A stretch of DNA of 64,000 bases from Pseudoselenomonas ruminantium (GCA_015058625.1 SVCA01000004.1:1-64000), one strand, 5' to 3'. Positions 23,361-31,760 are shown, counted from the first letter of the stretch. Program-made: numbers and translations. Notes: generated by a model not told the origin, from the letters alone.

Positions 23361-25158
23361 TTGCTGCTTTTGTGTACCATTCCTGGGCCTTCTGCAGATT
23401 TTTTTCTACGCCCAGCCCGTTTTCATACATATGCCCCAAAGCTGCCATGGCTGGTGCTGCGATAATGTCACCGCGCTGGGCAGCTTTTTGGTATAAGGAA
23501 AACGCCTTGTTGTAATCCTGAGGAACGCCGTTACCAGTTTCGAAAAGCCGTCCTAAATAATACGTGCCTGTAATATCGCCCCGCTCGGCGGCAATGGCGT
23601 ACCATTTGGCGGCTTCTTTGGTATTTGCTGTTACACCATAGCCGTGTTCATAGCAAAGGCCTATGTAACGGGGGGCTTTCATATGTCCTTTGCTATTGGC
23701 AGCCGTAAATTTTGCGAGTGCTTTTTTATAATCGCCGGCGTTGTAGGCGGCAAGACCGGCATCCTGTAATGCTTTGGCAAGCAGGCTGTGTTGTCCTTGC
23801 TTGTCCTCTTTGCGCTGCTGAAACAGCCAGTCGCGGATAGCCTCGATATCATAGGCGAATGACCAGGTATACATGTGGTTGCCGCCGGCAAAGACGGAGT
23901 AATTTATAGGCGCATTGGCAGATGCCAGGTCTTTGACATTTTTATTGATTTCCGTCATACTTGCATGACTGTCCCAAAAGGTCTTATTTCGCGCGACTTT
24001 GCTGCCCAGGGATTCCCAAAGGGCTGTTGCGGCATTCATGCCGGGGAAGGCTTTTGTATCGCCCTCACAGACGGTGATCCAGAGTTTTTTGTCCTTCATG
24101 GCGGCCATTTCTTCCACATTCCACTGGCAGGCTACGAGCCATTGCGCGGCAAATAAATCCGGATATTTATCACTGATGGCAATGTTGGCCATACCGCCCT
24201 GCGACTGGCCGGTGCCGTAGATGCGGTTCTTGTCTACGCTGTAACGCTCAATCACATCATGGAGTAAATTGGTCACAAGGGTAAGTCCCGGTGTCCAGAC
24301 ATTTTCATCGGTGGTCATCATGCCGATTTTGTCAACTAAGTCGGCGGTATACTGCGGGGCAAGTACGATGCATTCATGCTTGGCCTGTTCGCTGTCGCTG
24401 GTCCAAATGGTGGCGCCGTTGCCTTGGAACAGCGGCGTTTTTATTGCATTGATGTTGGCACTGGCATCGGCCACAAAAAACAGCAGGGGATATTTTTTCT
24501 TTGGGTCATAGTTTTGGGGCAGATATAGATTATAGGGAATCGTAGCGCCCACTTCCTTATCGGTGTATTCGTATTGCTGGAACCGTTCTAAGTCTGGCTC
24601 ATTTACAGCTGTCGCGGATACAGTCAGCGGGGCAAAGGTGGTGCTGTCAATAGCAGTAAGAGGGCGCACCTGTTGTACCTGCAGGGATAAATCCGGCAGT
24701 TTGCGGTTGGATTGGCGGGGCGCATCTGTGCCCTGGCCGTTTTTATCATCGGCAGGTTTTGCCTGACGCCCTGGCTTTTTGCTTAAATCACCATCATAGA
24801 CATTGTTTTTCTGGGCAAACTGCAGGATGACATAACGCCCTGTCTGTGCTTTGTCTGTAAGTTCCGGTTTAGCGGTTACCCTTACCGCTGTAATCTCTTT
24901 GTCGGATACAGCAAAGTCCGTTGGCTTTACAGCTGAGGGGAAAAGTGCTTTCGGGTATTCCAAAATCGCTACGGCAACCTGTTCGCCGCTGCCGTAGACG
25001 CGAGTTACAGCCGTGACTTTTTGCAGGCCATGAGCGGCAGCCACTGCCTGCACGTCACCAGCCTGTACGGTGGCTGCCTTTACGGGGAGTGTGCCCGGCA
25101 GCATAAATGCTCCTGTCCCCACCAAAGTCAAAGCCAATAATTTTTGATATCTGCGCAT
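23350..25158 (-). CDS. Exported esterase with C-terminal Sel1 repeats
   Basis: A 602-residue secreted protein. After the signal peptide (MRRYQKLLALTLVGTGAFML, cleavage near VKA-AT) comes an unassigned N-terminal domain, then an alpha/beta hydrolase of the PHB-depolymerase/LpqC kind: YNLYLPQNYDPKKKYPLLFF, nucleophile in GTGQSQGGM, His in GGNHMYTW. The last about 130 residues hold Sel1-like repeats (AAKWYAIAAERGD, LGRLFETGNGVPQDY, LGHMYENGLGVEKN), usually protein-interaction solenoids. The start at 25158 is preceded by GGAGG with a 7-nt gap; the frame stays open upstream into the leader but has no better start. Substrate unknown, possibly a feruloyl/acetyl ester or polymer. Confidence 0.85.
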   Translation of the reverse strand: MRRYQKLLALTLVGTGAFMLPGTLPVKAATVQAGDVQAVAAAHGLQKVTAVTRVYGSGEQVAVAILEYPKALFPSAVKPTDFAVSDKEITAVRVTAKPELTDKAQTGRYVILQFAQKNNVYDGDLSKKPGRQAKPADDKNGQGTDAPRQSNRKLPDLSLQVQQVRPLTAIDSTTFAPLTVSATAVNEPDLERFQQYEYTDKEVGATIPYNLYLPQNYDPKKKYPLLFFVADASANINAIKTPLFQGNGATIWTSDSEQAKHECIVLAPQYTADLVDKIGMMTTDENVWTPGLTLVTNLLHDVIERYSVDKNRIYGTGQSQGGMANIAISDKYPDLFAAQWLVACQWNVEEMAAMKDKKLWITVCEGDTKAFPGMNAATALWESLGSKVARNKTFWDSHASMTEINKNVKDLASANAPINYSVFAGGNHMYTWSFAYDIEAIRDWLFQQRKEDKQGQHSLLAKALQDAGLAAYNAGDYKKALAKFTAANSKGHMKAPRYIGLCYEHGYGVTANTKEAAKWYAIAAERGDITGTYYLGRLFETGNGVPQDYNKAFSLYQKAAQRGDIIAAPAMAALGHMYENGLGVEKNLQKAQEWYTKAAISE

Positions 25159-25293
25159 AATCGTACCTCCATACTCATTTTGAGCAATAAAAAAATCGAC
25201 GTTCCCTAAAAAGGGCAGAAAGCCACAGAGGCTCTCCACGTCGATTTTCTGCCGCCGAAACGGCACGGCTCCTACACAGCCGTTTATGCTATT
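25159..25293 (-). ncRNA. Structured 5' leader of the esterase gene (riboswitch-like)
   Basis: Reading the minus strand from a promoter at about 25300-25328, the transcript contains an AAACGGC/GCCGTTT helix (25258-25264 with 25279-25285), then two crossing helices. GGCAGAAA (25246-25253) pairs with TTTCTGCC (25214-25221), and AAAATCGACGT (25238-25248) pairs with ACGTCGATTTT (25192-25202), which runs into T residues like a terminator. The two share bases and cannot both form, unless as a pseudoknot. A small AGCC/GGCT hairpin lies between. I could not match it to a named riboswitch class. Confidence 0.55.
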
Positions 25294-25299
25294 GGGCAT

Positions 25300-25328
25300 A
25301 CTATATCATATTTATGGCATTAAGACAA
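25300..25328 (-). promoter_or_regulatory. Promoter of the esterase leader
   Basis: On the minus strand TTGTCT (25323-25328), a 17-nt spacer, then TATAGT ending near 25300. The predicted transcript would start close to 25293, giving a leader of about 135 nt. Confidence 0.6.
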
Positions 25329-25346
25329 TCGTTACAAGATTTATTC

Positions 25347-25377
25347 TTGACTTGAAGTGTGCTCCAAGTGTTAAAAT
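25347..25377 (+). promoter_or_regulatory. MerR-type promoter with 19-bp spacer
   Basis: TTGACT (25347-25352), 19-nt spacer, TAAAAT (25372-25377). The spacer holds the dyad CTTGAAGT, GT, GCTCCAAG (25351-25368). The stretched spacer with a central dyad is the hallmark of MerR-family activators, and the sequence resembles the CTTGGAGT/ACTCCAAG sites I recall for the NmlR/AdhR group. The regulator gene is not in this window. Confidence 0.8.
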
Positions 25378-25412
25378 TGAAGCAATAGAGAAATCATTGG
25401 CAGGAGATCATA

Positions 25413-26537
25413 ATGAATAGAAAAACTTTTATCGTGGGAGGTTTGGGAACCTTGGGAGTATTAGCTGGCGGCGGTGCGCTCTTTACCCAGCGGCCGGAAT
25501 TTGGCAGGCTGCCGCAGGGGGAACGTCTGGCACGGATGGAAGCCTCACCGCATTATAGAAATGGCAAGTTCCAAAATCTTGTTCCCGTACAGGTCATGAA
25601 TGAGGAGAATGGCGAAAATCGTTTTGTGGCGATGGCAAAATTCCTCTTTGGGGATAAGTCCCATTTATCGCCGAAGCAGGTAATGCTGTCAAAGAAAACG
25701 GATTTGCACAGCCTGAATCCGCATGATGATGTGGTGGTCTGGCTGGGGCACTCCAGTTTCTTTATGAAGCTCGGAGGCTATCGCATTTTAATTGACCCCG
25801 TGTTCAGTTCCTATGCGTCGCCCATCTTTTTCATCAACAAGGCATTTCCTGGCAGCAACGTCTATACCGCCGAGGATATGCCGGAGATGGATGTATTGGC
25901 GATTTCCCATGACCATTGGGACCATTTGGACTATCCAACGATTATGGCACTGAAGCCGAAGGTGAAACGTATTGTCTGCCCGTTAGGCGTGGGAGAATAC
26001 TTTGAAGGCTGGGGCTTTGAAAAAGAGCTTTTGCATGAGGAAGATTGGGATGCGGAAATCAAATTAGCGGATGATTTATCTATTCATATCCTGCCGTCCC
26101 AGCATTTCTCGGGGCGGTTTCTGACTTCTAATCCCACGCTTTGGTGTGGCTTTGCGTTTGTAACTCCGCAGCGCAAGGTATACTATACGGGAGATGGCGG
26201 ATATGGCGCGCATTTCAAGGCCATTGGGCAGAAGTTCGGCGGCTTTGACTTGATGCTGGGCGAAAACGGCCAGTACAATATGGCCTGGCATGCCATTCAT
26301 ATGCTGCCGGAGGAAACGGCGCAGGCGGCAGTGGATGTGGGGGCGAAAATGCTTCTGCCTGCTCATAGCGGCAAGTTTGCCCTGTCCCGTCATCCTTGGC
26401 AGGAACCTTATCAAAGACTTTCGCAGGCCAGCCAGGGAAAGGGATATAAACTGATGACGCCGGAAATCGGCGAAGCAGCGTATATTGCTGGCGGTAAGGC
26501 AGGGAATTTTGATGCCTGGTGGGAGCGTATGCAATAA
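25413..26537 (+). CDS. Exported or membrane-anchored metallo-beta-lactamase-fold hydrolase
   Basis: A 374-residue metallo-beta-lactamase-fold protein with an N-terminal hydrophobic anchor (FIVGGLGTLGVLAGGG). The metal motif SHDHWDHLDY supplies HxHxDH, with further ligands likely in SQHFSGR, YTGDGGYG and LPAHSGKF. WLGHSSF and the overall length fit the UlaG/NAPE-PLD-like branch, which hydrolyses phosphodiester or lactone substrates. It lies behind a 19-bp-spacer MerR-type promoter and is followed by a DUF362 gene with a sister promoter, so both probably answer the same electrophile or thiol stress signal. CAGGAG precedes the start. Confidence 0.85.
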   Translation: MNRKTFIVGGLGTLGVLAGGGALFTQRPEFGRLPQGERLARMEASPHYRNGKFQNLVPVQVMNEENGENRFVAMAKFLFGDKSHLSPKQVMLSKKTDLHSLNPHDDVVVWLGHSSFFMKLGGYRILIDPVFSSYASPIFFINKAFPGSNVYTAEDMPEMDVLAISHDHWDHLDYPTIMALKPKVKRIVCPLGVGEYFEGWGFEKELLHEEDWDAEIKLADDLSIHILPSQHFSGRFLTSNPTLWCGFAFVTPQRKVYYTGDGGYGAHFKAIGQKFGGFDLMLGENGQYNMAWHAIHMLPEETAQAAVDVGAKMLLPAHSGKFALSRHPWQEPYQRLSQASQGKGYKLMTPEIGEAAYIAGGKAGNFDAWWERMQ

Positions 26538-26541
26538 AAAT

Positions 26542-26572
26542 TTGACTTGAAGTAAACTTCAAGTGGTAAAGT
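26542..26572 (+). promoter_or_regulatory. Second MerR-type promoter with 19-bp spacer
   Basis: TTGACT (26542-26547), 19-nt spacer, TAAAGT (26567-26572). The spacer contains a perfect dyad CTTGAAGT, AA, ACTTCAAG (26546-26563), nearly the same as at 25351-25368. Confidence 0.85.
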
Positions 26573-26603
26573 AAAAGCAGATTTTAGCAGGGAGGTTGAC
26601 GTG

Positions 26604-27728
26604 ATGAAGAAGAACATAACGCGCAGGAATTTCGTGAAACTGGCAGGCATGGCGGTAGCTATGACGGCTTTACCGGGCTGTGCGATTTTTGCGGCTGATA
26701 CCCAAGAAAAAAAGCTGGAGGCAAAGAAAAAAGTTGCCGGTACTGGCGGTGAACATTACGTTCCGTATCGTGAACGGCAAGGGGCCGAGTCCGTGGTTTA
26801 CTTTACGCGTGACCTGTCAGCGGCAGGCCTGCTGAAAATTTATGACCGTGTCAAAAAAGATTTGGGCGGCAAGGTGGCCATCAAGCTGCATACCGGCGAA
26901 CCGCATGGTCCGAATATCATTCCTCGTCCCTGGGTCAAGGAACTGCTGCAGAAGCGTCTGCCGGAGGGCACCATCATTGAAACCAATACCTATTATGGCG
27001 GTGGCCGCGATACGACAGAAAAACATCGTCAAACTCTGAAAGTCAACGGCTGGACGGATTTTGCCACGGTGGATATTACAGATGCCGAAGGGACAACGAT
27101 GCTGCCGGTACCCAATGGCAAGTGGTTTACGGAGATGTCCGTGGGCAAGAATATGCTGCAGTATGATTCGCTATTGACGCTTACGCATTTCAAAGGCCAT
27201 ACGATGGGCGGCTTTGGCGGTTCCAACAAGAATCTGGGCATTGGCTGCGCCGATGGCAAAATCGGCAAGAAGATGATTCATGCAGGGGACTCCGGCTCTC
27301 AATGGGGCGTAAATAACGAGGAATTCATGGAGCGCATGACTGAATCCACGCAGGCAACCGTCAACTATTTCAAAAATAGAATCGCCTTTATCAATGTGAT
27401 GCGCAATATGAGCGTGGACTGTGACTGCGCCGGAACCTCAGCTAAGCCTGTGGTCACGCCGGATATTGGCATTGTGGCCTCCTTGGATATCCTGGCCGCT
27501 GACCAGGCATGTGTTGACTGCGTTTATGCGCTGCCCGAAGATAGCAAACATGATTTAGTGGAGCGCATGGAGTCACGCCACAGTATGCGTCAGCTGACCT
27601 ATATGAAGGAAATGGGCATGGGCAATGACCGCTATCAGCTGATTGATGTGGATAATGGCGACAAAGTCATCACGGCTGCCGAAGCGGTAAAGGGCGTCAA
27701 AGGCACCTGGGTGCCGGATGGCAACTGA
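26604..27728 (+). CDS. Tat-exported DUF362 protein
   Basis: A 374-residue DUF362-family protein. The N-terminus has a Tat-like signal (TRRNFVKLAGMAVAM) ending in LPGC, which could also act as a lipobox. The DUF362 core includes VAIKLHTGEPHGPN, NTYYGGGRDTT, THFKGHTMGGFGG and NKNLGIGCADG. Related proteins carry 4Fe-4S domains; none is obvious here, although DCDCAGTSAKP and ADQACVDCVY provide several Cys. The function of the family is not known. GGGAGG supports the start at 26604, and the gene has its own MerR-type promoter. Confidence 0.85.
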   Translation: MKKNITRRNFVKLAGMAVAMTALPGCAIFAADTQEKKLEAKKKVAGTGGEHYVPYRERQGAESVVYFTRDLSAAGLLKIYDRVKKDLGGKVAIKLHTGEPHGPNIIPRPWVKELLQKRLPEGTIIETNTYYGGGRDTTEKHRQTLKVNGWTDFATVDITDAEGTTMLPVPNGKWFTEMSVGKNMLQYDSLLTLTHFKGHTMGGFGGSNKNLGIGCADGKIGKKMIHAGDSGSQWGVNNEEFMERMTESTQATVNYFKNRIAFINVMRNMSVDCDCAGTSAKPVVTPDIGIVASLDILAADQACVDCVYALPEDSKHDLVERMESRHSMRQLTYMKEMGMGNDRYQLIDVDNGDKVITAAEAVKGVKGTWVPDGN

Positions 27729-27749
27729 TTAGCACAAAGGAGCGATAAG

Positions 27750-27803
27750 ATGGATTTGAAAAACATTCAGGAAAACAGTATGTTCCCGGTGGGCGGCGAA
27801 TGA
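27750..27803 (+). pseudogene. 17-codon remnant, start of a lost gene
   Basis: A strong ribosome site (AAAGGAG 27737-27743) precedes ATG and 17 codons reading MDLKNIQENSMFPVGGE, then stop. The opening resembles the beginning of small cupin-type proteins (FPxGE), but the rest is missing. It is best read as a truncated third gene of the MerR-controlled set, deleted up to the convergent PadR gene. Confidence 0.4.
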
Positions 27804-27810
27804 ATACAAT

Positions 27811-27836
27811 AAGCTGCCATAAATAATTGGCAGCTT
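27811..27836. terminator. Hairpin between convergent genes
   Basis: AAGCTGCCA (27811-27819) and TGGCAGCTT (27828-27836) form a perfect 9-bp stem between the DUF362/remnant and PadR genes. T runs are short on both sides, so bidirectional termination is plausible but weak. Confidence 0.5.
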
Positions 27837-27851
27837 TGGGAATGGATGTAT

Positions 27852-28409
27852 TCAGTTGGCGTTCTTTATCTTTTTTAGTTCTCTATGCAGCCAATCCAGA
27901 CGCTGTTTTTCTCGCAGGATGGCCTGCTCCAGAATGCAGCGATGGCCGAAATGTTTCTGCTGTTCGCTTTCATCCGCGAACAGCAGCTGCCAGCGGGTCT
28001 GCAGGTACTGGTATTTTTCCTCATGCCGGGCAATTTCTTCCTGAAAGAGCCGGGTGACCAGTGGATGGTCGGCCGAATCGAGCAGATACAATTTCATCGT
28101 GAATTCATCCCGGGTAGGTACCAGCGGATTTAAGGATTCATCCATCCAGGCGGACAGAAGTTTCTGTCCGTCTTTTGTGATTTGGTAGAATTTCTTTTCA
28201 AGTTTTTTGCCCACCAGTTCCGTGCGTGAGGAAATCAAGCCGTCGTCTTCCATGCGCCGCAGCTCCGGGTAAATCTGACTGTGGTTGGAGTACCAGAAGT
28301 CGCCGAGCTCTTCTTCAAACAGCTTTTTGATGTCGTAGCCTGCTAGATCCTCACGGTTCAGCAGCCCTAGAATGATATATTTTAATATGTTCTTTTGTGC
28401 CATAGTCAT
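27852..28409 (-). CDS. padR: PadR-family repressor of phenolic acid decarboxylase
   Basis: A 185-residue PadR regulator. The winged-helix half has YIILGLLNREDLAGYDIKKL, FWYSNHSQIYPELRRMEDDG and KKFYQITKDGQK, the standard PadR marks; the C-terminal half is the Vir-like helical dimerisation domain. It is divergent from the phenolic acid decarboxylase gene, with ATGT-8N-ACAT operators in the gap, the classic PadR-padC arrangement in which phenolic acids (p-coumaric, ferulic, caffeic) relieve repression. Start at 28409, with a second ATG two codons later. Confidence 0.95.
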   Translation of the reverse strand: MTMAQKNILKYIILGLLNREDLAGYDIKKLFEEELGDFWYSNHSQIYPELRRMEDDGLISSRTELVGKKLEKKFYQITKDGQKLLSAWMDESLNPLVPTRDEFTMKLYLLDSADHPLVTRLFQEEIARHEEKYQYLQTRWQLLFADESEQQKHFGHRCILEQAILREKQRLDWLHRELKKIKNAN

Positions 28410-28457
28410 TCGTCCCTTCGTATATATCTGGAATCAGTATAGCATAGATAAAAAAAA

Positions 28458-28545
28458 ATATCATGTATTTTATTACATGATATTGACAAGTCAAATAATC
28501 TGGTTTATGATACATATATCAACATCATGTAAATAAATACATAAT
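28458..28545 (+). promoter_or_regulatory. padC promoter with twin PadR operators
   Basis: Operator 1: ATATCATGTA, TTTTAT, TACATGATAT (28458-28483), perfect. Operator 2: ATCATGTA, AATAAA, TACATAAT (28524-28545), one mismatch and the same 6-nt spacer. Both contain or nearly contain ATGT-8N-ACAT, the PadR site. Between them is a consensus promoter TTGACA (28483-28488), 17 nt, TATGAT (28506-28511). The sites thus flank the promoter and could support looping repression. Confidence 0.9.
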
Positions 28546-28565
28546 GATTTAGGAGGAATTTAACA

Positions 28566-29096
28566 ATGGAATTTAAAGAACTGGATGACTTTTTGGGTAC
28601 GCATTTTATTTATACCTACGATAATGGCTGGGAATATGAATGGTATGCCAAGAATGATCATACGGTGGATTACCGCATTCACGGCGGTATGGTCGCCGGC
28701 CGTTGGGTGAAGGATCAGGAAGCCAATATCGTCAAACTTACGGATGGCGTGTTCAAGGTAACCTGGACGGAACCGACAGGCACGGATGTGGCTTTGGACT
28801 TTATGCCGAATGAAAACATTATGCACGGTACGATTTTCTTCCCGAAATGGGTACAGGATCATCCGTCCATTACGGTATGCTTCCAGAATGAGCACATTGA
28901 CCTGATGGAAGAATCCCGTGAGAAGTACGAAACCTATCCGAAATATCTGGTACCGGAATTTGCCAAGATTACCTACATGGGCAAGGCTGGTCAGGACAAC
29001 GAAGAAGTTATCGCCGAAGCGCCTTACAAAGGCATGACGGATGACATTCGTGCCGGCAAGTATTTTGATGCCGACTACAAGCGTGTAAAGAAATAA
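28566..29096 (+). CDS. padC: Phenolic acid decarboxylase
   Basis: A 176-residue phenolic acid decarboxylase, the usual small cofactor-free beta-barrel enzyme that converts p-coumaric, ferulic or caffeic acid to 4-vinylphenols and CO2 in the cytoplasm. Family segments include [26 protein letters not shown] and [10 protein letters not shown]. Tyr16, Tyr18, Arg46 and Glu69 fall at a constant offset of five from the Bacillus PadC active-site residues I recall (Tyr11, Tyr13, Arg41, Glu64). AGGAGG precedes the start. The exported esterase gene follows 18 nt later and could supply free hydroxycinnamates. Confidence 0.95.
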   Translation: MEFKELDDFLGTHFIYTYDNGWEYEWYAKNDHTVDYRIHGGMVAGRWVKDQEANIVKLTDGVFKVTWTEPTGTDVALDFMPNENIMHGTIFFPKWVQDHPSITVCFQNEHIDLMEESREKYETYPKYLVPEFAKITYMGKAGQDNEEVIAEAPYKGMTDDIRAGKYFDADYKRVKK

Positions 29097-29114
29097 TAGC
29101 TGGAGGTTCGTCAT

Positions 29115-30221
29115 ATGAACGCAGGTAAATTGAGAAAAATATCGGTAACAGCTTTGCTGTCACTGGCTCTTATGGTTCCTGTAAATGGTGTTGGTCATGC
29201 ATCTGACAAGCAGGAGAATCTTATTTCCATGCAGCCGACTTATCGGGATGTAGTAGTCGCCAATGTGAAAAATGACAATGGCGCCCCTCGCCAGCTGCGC
29301 ATGAATGTGTTCATCCCGCCCCAGGCCAAGAAAGAAAAGGTCCCTGTGTTGGTGTTTGTACATGGCGGCGGTTGGGCCAGAGGCACCTATGAAGGCGATG
29401 ATGTAAAGCAGCAAGTGAAGCAGAGTCAGCAGGGCGGCAATGGTGCTTTGATGGATAAGGACAATACTTCGTCCTATAAGATTTTCAAAGATGTCCTGAA
29501 TCATGGCATTGCCTTTGTTTCCGTGGATTATCGTTTGAACAGCGAAGCGGCTTTTCCTGCTCAGATTTATGACGTGAAAGCAGCAGTGCGTTTTGTCCGT
29601 GCACATGCGGCAGAATATGGCATTGATGCCGACAGGATTGCCATAGCCGGTACTTCGGCTGGTGCTCATTTGGCAGCAGAACTGGCTGTAACCAGTGGCA
29701 ACAAGAACTTAGAAGGTACTGTAGGCGGAAATCTTGGCTATAGCAGCAAGGTCGTAGCTTGTGTTGACTTCTATGGCCCCACCAATTTGTTGACCATGGC
29801 TCCGGAAATGAGTCCCCAGCTGCAGTCACCTGCTGAAGCTGCAGAAACCCATGATTCGGTACGCGCCAATGAATCTATTTTATTGGGCTTTACGGGGGAA
29901 GGACAAGGCGTAGGCACCCTGCGTAAGATATATGAGGCTGGTGATAAAACCTCTCCCTATTGGAGTATGGTGGAGAAGGCCAAACTGGGCAGCCCGGTAT
30001 ATCAGGTGACGAAGGATGCGCCGCCGTTCTTTATCGCACATGGCGGACATGATTCACTGGTCCCCATTCAGCAGAGCCTCAGCCTGCAAAAAGCACTGAC
30101 AGATGCCGGTGTCGAAAACCTTTTCATGTGCAATTCTGAAGCACAGCATGGTTATGTGGGTGAAGATACCAATAAAGCCATGATGCGCTGGCTTTGCCAA
30201 AAGCTTGGCGTTAAATATTGA
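29115..30221 (+). CDS. Exported alpha/beta esterase (BD-FAE/acetyl-esterase type)
   Basis: A 368-residue secreted esterase. After a signal peptide (KISVTALLSLALMVPVNG), the hormone-sensitive-lipase-like core shows VFVHGGGWARG (oxyanion loop), GTSAGAHLA (Ser nucleophile), HGGHDSLVP (acid) and EAQHGYVG (His). Bifunctional deacetylase/feruloyl esterases have this fold. It is co-transcribed with padC (18-nt gap) under the PadR promoter, so cleaving plant hydroxycinnamate esters in the periplasm and passing the acids to PadC is a direct inference. The long insert TYEGDDVKQQVKQSQQ before the active-site half is unusual. Confidence 0.85.
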   Translation: MNAGKLRKISVTALLSLALMVPVNGVGHASDKQENLISMQPTYRDVVVANVKNDNGAPRQLRMNVFIPPQAKKEKVPVLVFVHGGGWARGTYEGDDVKQQVKQSQQGGNGALMDKDNTSSYKIFKDVLNHGIAFVSVDYRLNSEAAFPAQIYDVKAAVRFVRAHAAEYGIDADRIAIAGTSAGAHLAAELAVTSGNKNLEGTVGGNLGYSSKVVACVDFYGPTNLLTMAPEMSPQLQSPAEAAETHDSVRANESILLGFTGEGQGVGTLRKIYEAGDKTSPYWSMVEKAKLGSPVYQVTKDAPPFFIAHGGHDSLVPIQQSLSLQKALTDAGVENLFMCNSEAQHGYVGEDTNKAMMRWLCQKLGVKY

Positions 30222-30253
30222 TTCCCAAACATTTCCATACAAATACACTTTAA

Positions 30254-30300
30254 GAGAAGCCGTCTGACAGGTGATTTTGTCAGGCGGTTTCTCCTTTATT
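30254..30300 (+). terminator. Terminator of the padC-esterase operon
   Basis: GAGAAGCCGTCTGACA and TGTCAGGCGGTTTCTC form a 16-bp stem with two G-T pairs, followed by CTTTATT. Confidence 0.8.
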
Positions 30301-30333
30301 GCCGTGTAGTATTCAAGGGAAGGATGGTAAATT

Positions 30334-31596
30334 ATGGAAGAGCAAAACGAGTCAATAATCTGGTTGGAGCTGATGGCCAGTAAAGGGATAAAGGCTTTGG
30401 GGCAAAAGCTGCAGAGCAAGTGTGGCAAGAAGCTAATCATTACAGGTCAGCAGGGAATCGCTCATTATCCCGAATCAGGCATCATGGCACCGGATGAAAT
30501 ACTGGATTTGCTGGAGCATATGCCGAAATTTGCCGAAAACCAATATTATTATGCGAAAAATCAACAGAGGCTGGTATGCAAAGTAATCCTGGAGGATGAG
30601 CCCGACGGTGTTTTGCTGCTGTTTTGGGAGCAGGTAGATAATGAAGACATTGATCTTATCTGTAAAAACATAGATCAGGCACAGCTGGCCTTAAGATGGT
30701 ATCTGCGGGGACACAGGCGATTTGCCCAACGGCTTCATGAGCAGCGAGCGGCTTTTTTTGAAGGTGTTTTTATCAAGCATAATATCGGCGTAGAATCCTT
30801 GCTGAAAGAGCAGGGAATTAATATTCACAGCGATAGGGAATATGCGGTGATGTTGATGGATATGGGGGAGGATAAGCCCCTTATTCCACCGGCAGATTTT
30901 CGGGCTAAGCTTTTGCAGTTCCGTCAGCGTCATCAGACGGAGCTTATCTATCCCTTGGAGTGGAATGGCCTGTATTTGGTGATTCTTCCGGGGATTTATA
31001 GCCAGCAGGAGTTTAATTTCTTGTCCGCAGGTAAGCATGAGGAAGTGTTTAACCGCTGGCAGCAGCTTTTTTCCGAAGCCTATAAGGTGGATGTGTCGAT
31101 TGGTGTTGGGATGAGTTATCCGCTGGTCGAATTGCATCGCAGCTATCACGAAGCCCGCATTGCGCTGATGTTCCGGAAGATACGAGGCGAGCAGGGATTT
31201 GTACAGGAATTTGCCGAACTGGGTATCTTCCGTGACCTGTTTGGCTGTGAACAGGAACGGATTATTCGCTTTTGCCATCAGACACTGGATAAACTGCTGG
31301 CTTATGACCACGACTGTGATGCAGGTCTGCAGATAACCCTGCGCACTCTTATGAATACCAATTTCAACTACAAGCTGACGGCGGAAAAACTCTTTGTACA
31401 TGTGAATACTGTGCGTTACCGCTGTGATAAAATTGCCCAGCTGTTAAATATTGACCTTAATGAGCCGGATACCCGCTTCAATCTCTATGCCGCCCTACGG
31501 GTGGGGGATGTGCTGAAGGCGTTGAACCTGCTGCAGCCCGGCTATGTGGGCAATATAGGCAAGCACAAAACTGGCGGGACGCAGACGCTTTTCTAA
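30334..31596 (+). CDS. PucR/CdaR-type transcriptional regulator
   Basis: A 420-residue regulator. The C-terminal PucR helix-turn-helix is clear: TLRTLMNTNFNYKLTAEKLF, then VHVNTVRYRCDKIAQLL. In front is a GGDEF-like CdaR middle domain (SIGVGMSYPLVELHRSYHEA), and the N-terminal 150 residues form a sensor of unknown ligand. Members control catabolism of purines, sugar acids and aromatic or acrylate-type electron acceptors. The gene precedes the cytochrome/flavoprotein pair in the same direction and probably activates it, with the palindrome at 31710 as candidate site. Confidence 0.85.
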   Translation: MEEQNESIIWLELMASKGIKALGQKLQSKCGKKLIITGQQGIAHYPESGIMAPDEILDLLEHMPKFAENQYYYAKNQQRLVCKVILEDEPDGVLLLFWEQVDNEDIDLICKNIDQAQLALRWYLRGHRRFAQRLHEQRAAFFEGVFIKHNIGVESLLKEQGINIHSDREYAVMLMDMGEDKPLIPPADFRAKLLQFRQRHQTELIYPLEWNGLYLVILPGIYSQQEFNFLSAGKHEEVFNRWQQLFSEAYKVDVSIGVGMSYPLVELHRSYHEARIALMFRKIRGEQGFVQEFAELGIFRDLFGCEQERIIRFCHQTLDKLLAYDHDCDAGLQITLRTLMNTNFNYKLTAEKLFVHVNTVRYRCDKIAQLLNIDLNEPDTRFNLYAALRVGDVLKALNLLQPGYVGNIGKHKTGGTQTLF

Positions 31597-31709
31597 AGGA
31601 AAAAGCCGGTTATATCTATACCTATTGTAACGATTAACGGTTAAAAAGCTTTGTAGCATCTTACAGTAGTTGACAGGAAATTATAGAGAGTACAACAGGG
31701 AAATTTTAT

Positions 31710-31733
31710 TTTGTTTATTGTATGATAAACAAA
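31710..31733 (+). promoter_or_regulatory. Perfect 9-bp palindrome before the cytochrome gene
   Basis: TTTGTTTAT, TGTATG, ATAAACAAA: perfect inverted arms 28 nt upstream of the cytochrome start. The sequence in between contains a TATGAT-like -10 element. Likely operator for the reductase operon; the upstream PucR-type protein is the nearest candidate. Confidence 0.65.
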
Positions 31734-31760
31734 GATATAAATGTTTGAGGGGGAGTTTTT

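Noticed and set aside
25159..25299. The 47-codon N-terminal extension of the esterase
   Set aside because: It precedes the ribosome site and a clear signal peptide, and coincides with the structured leader.
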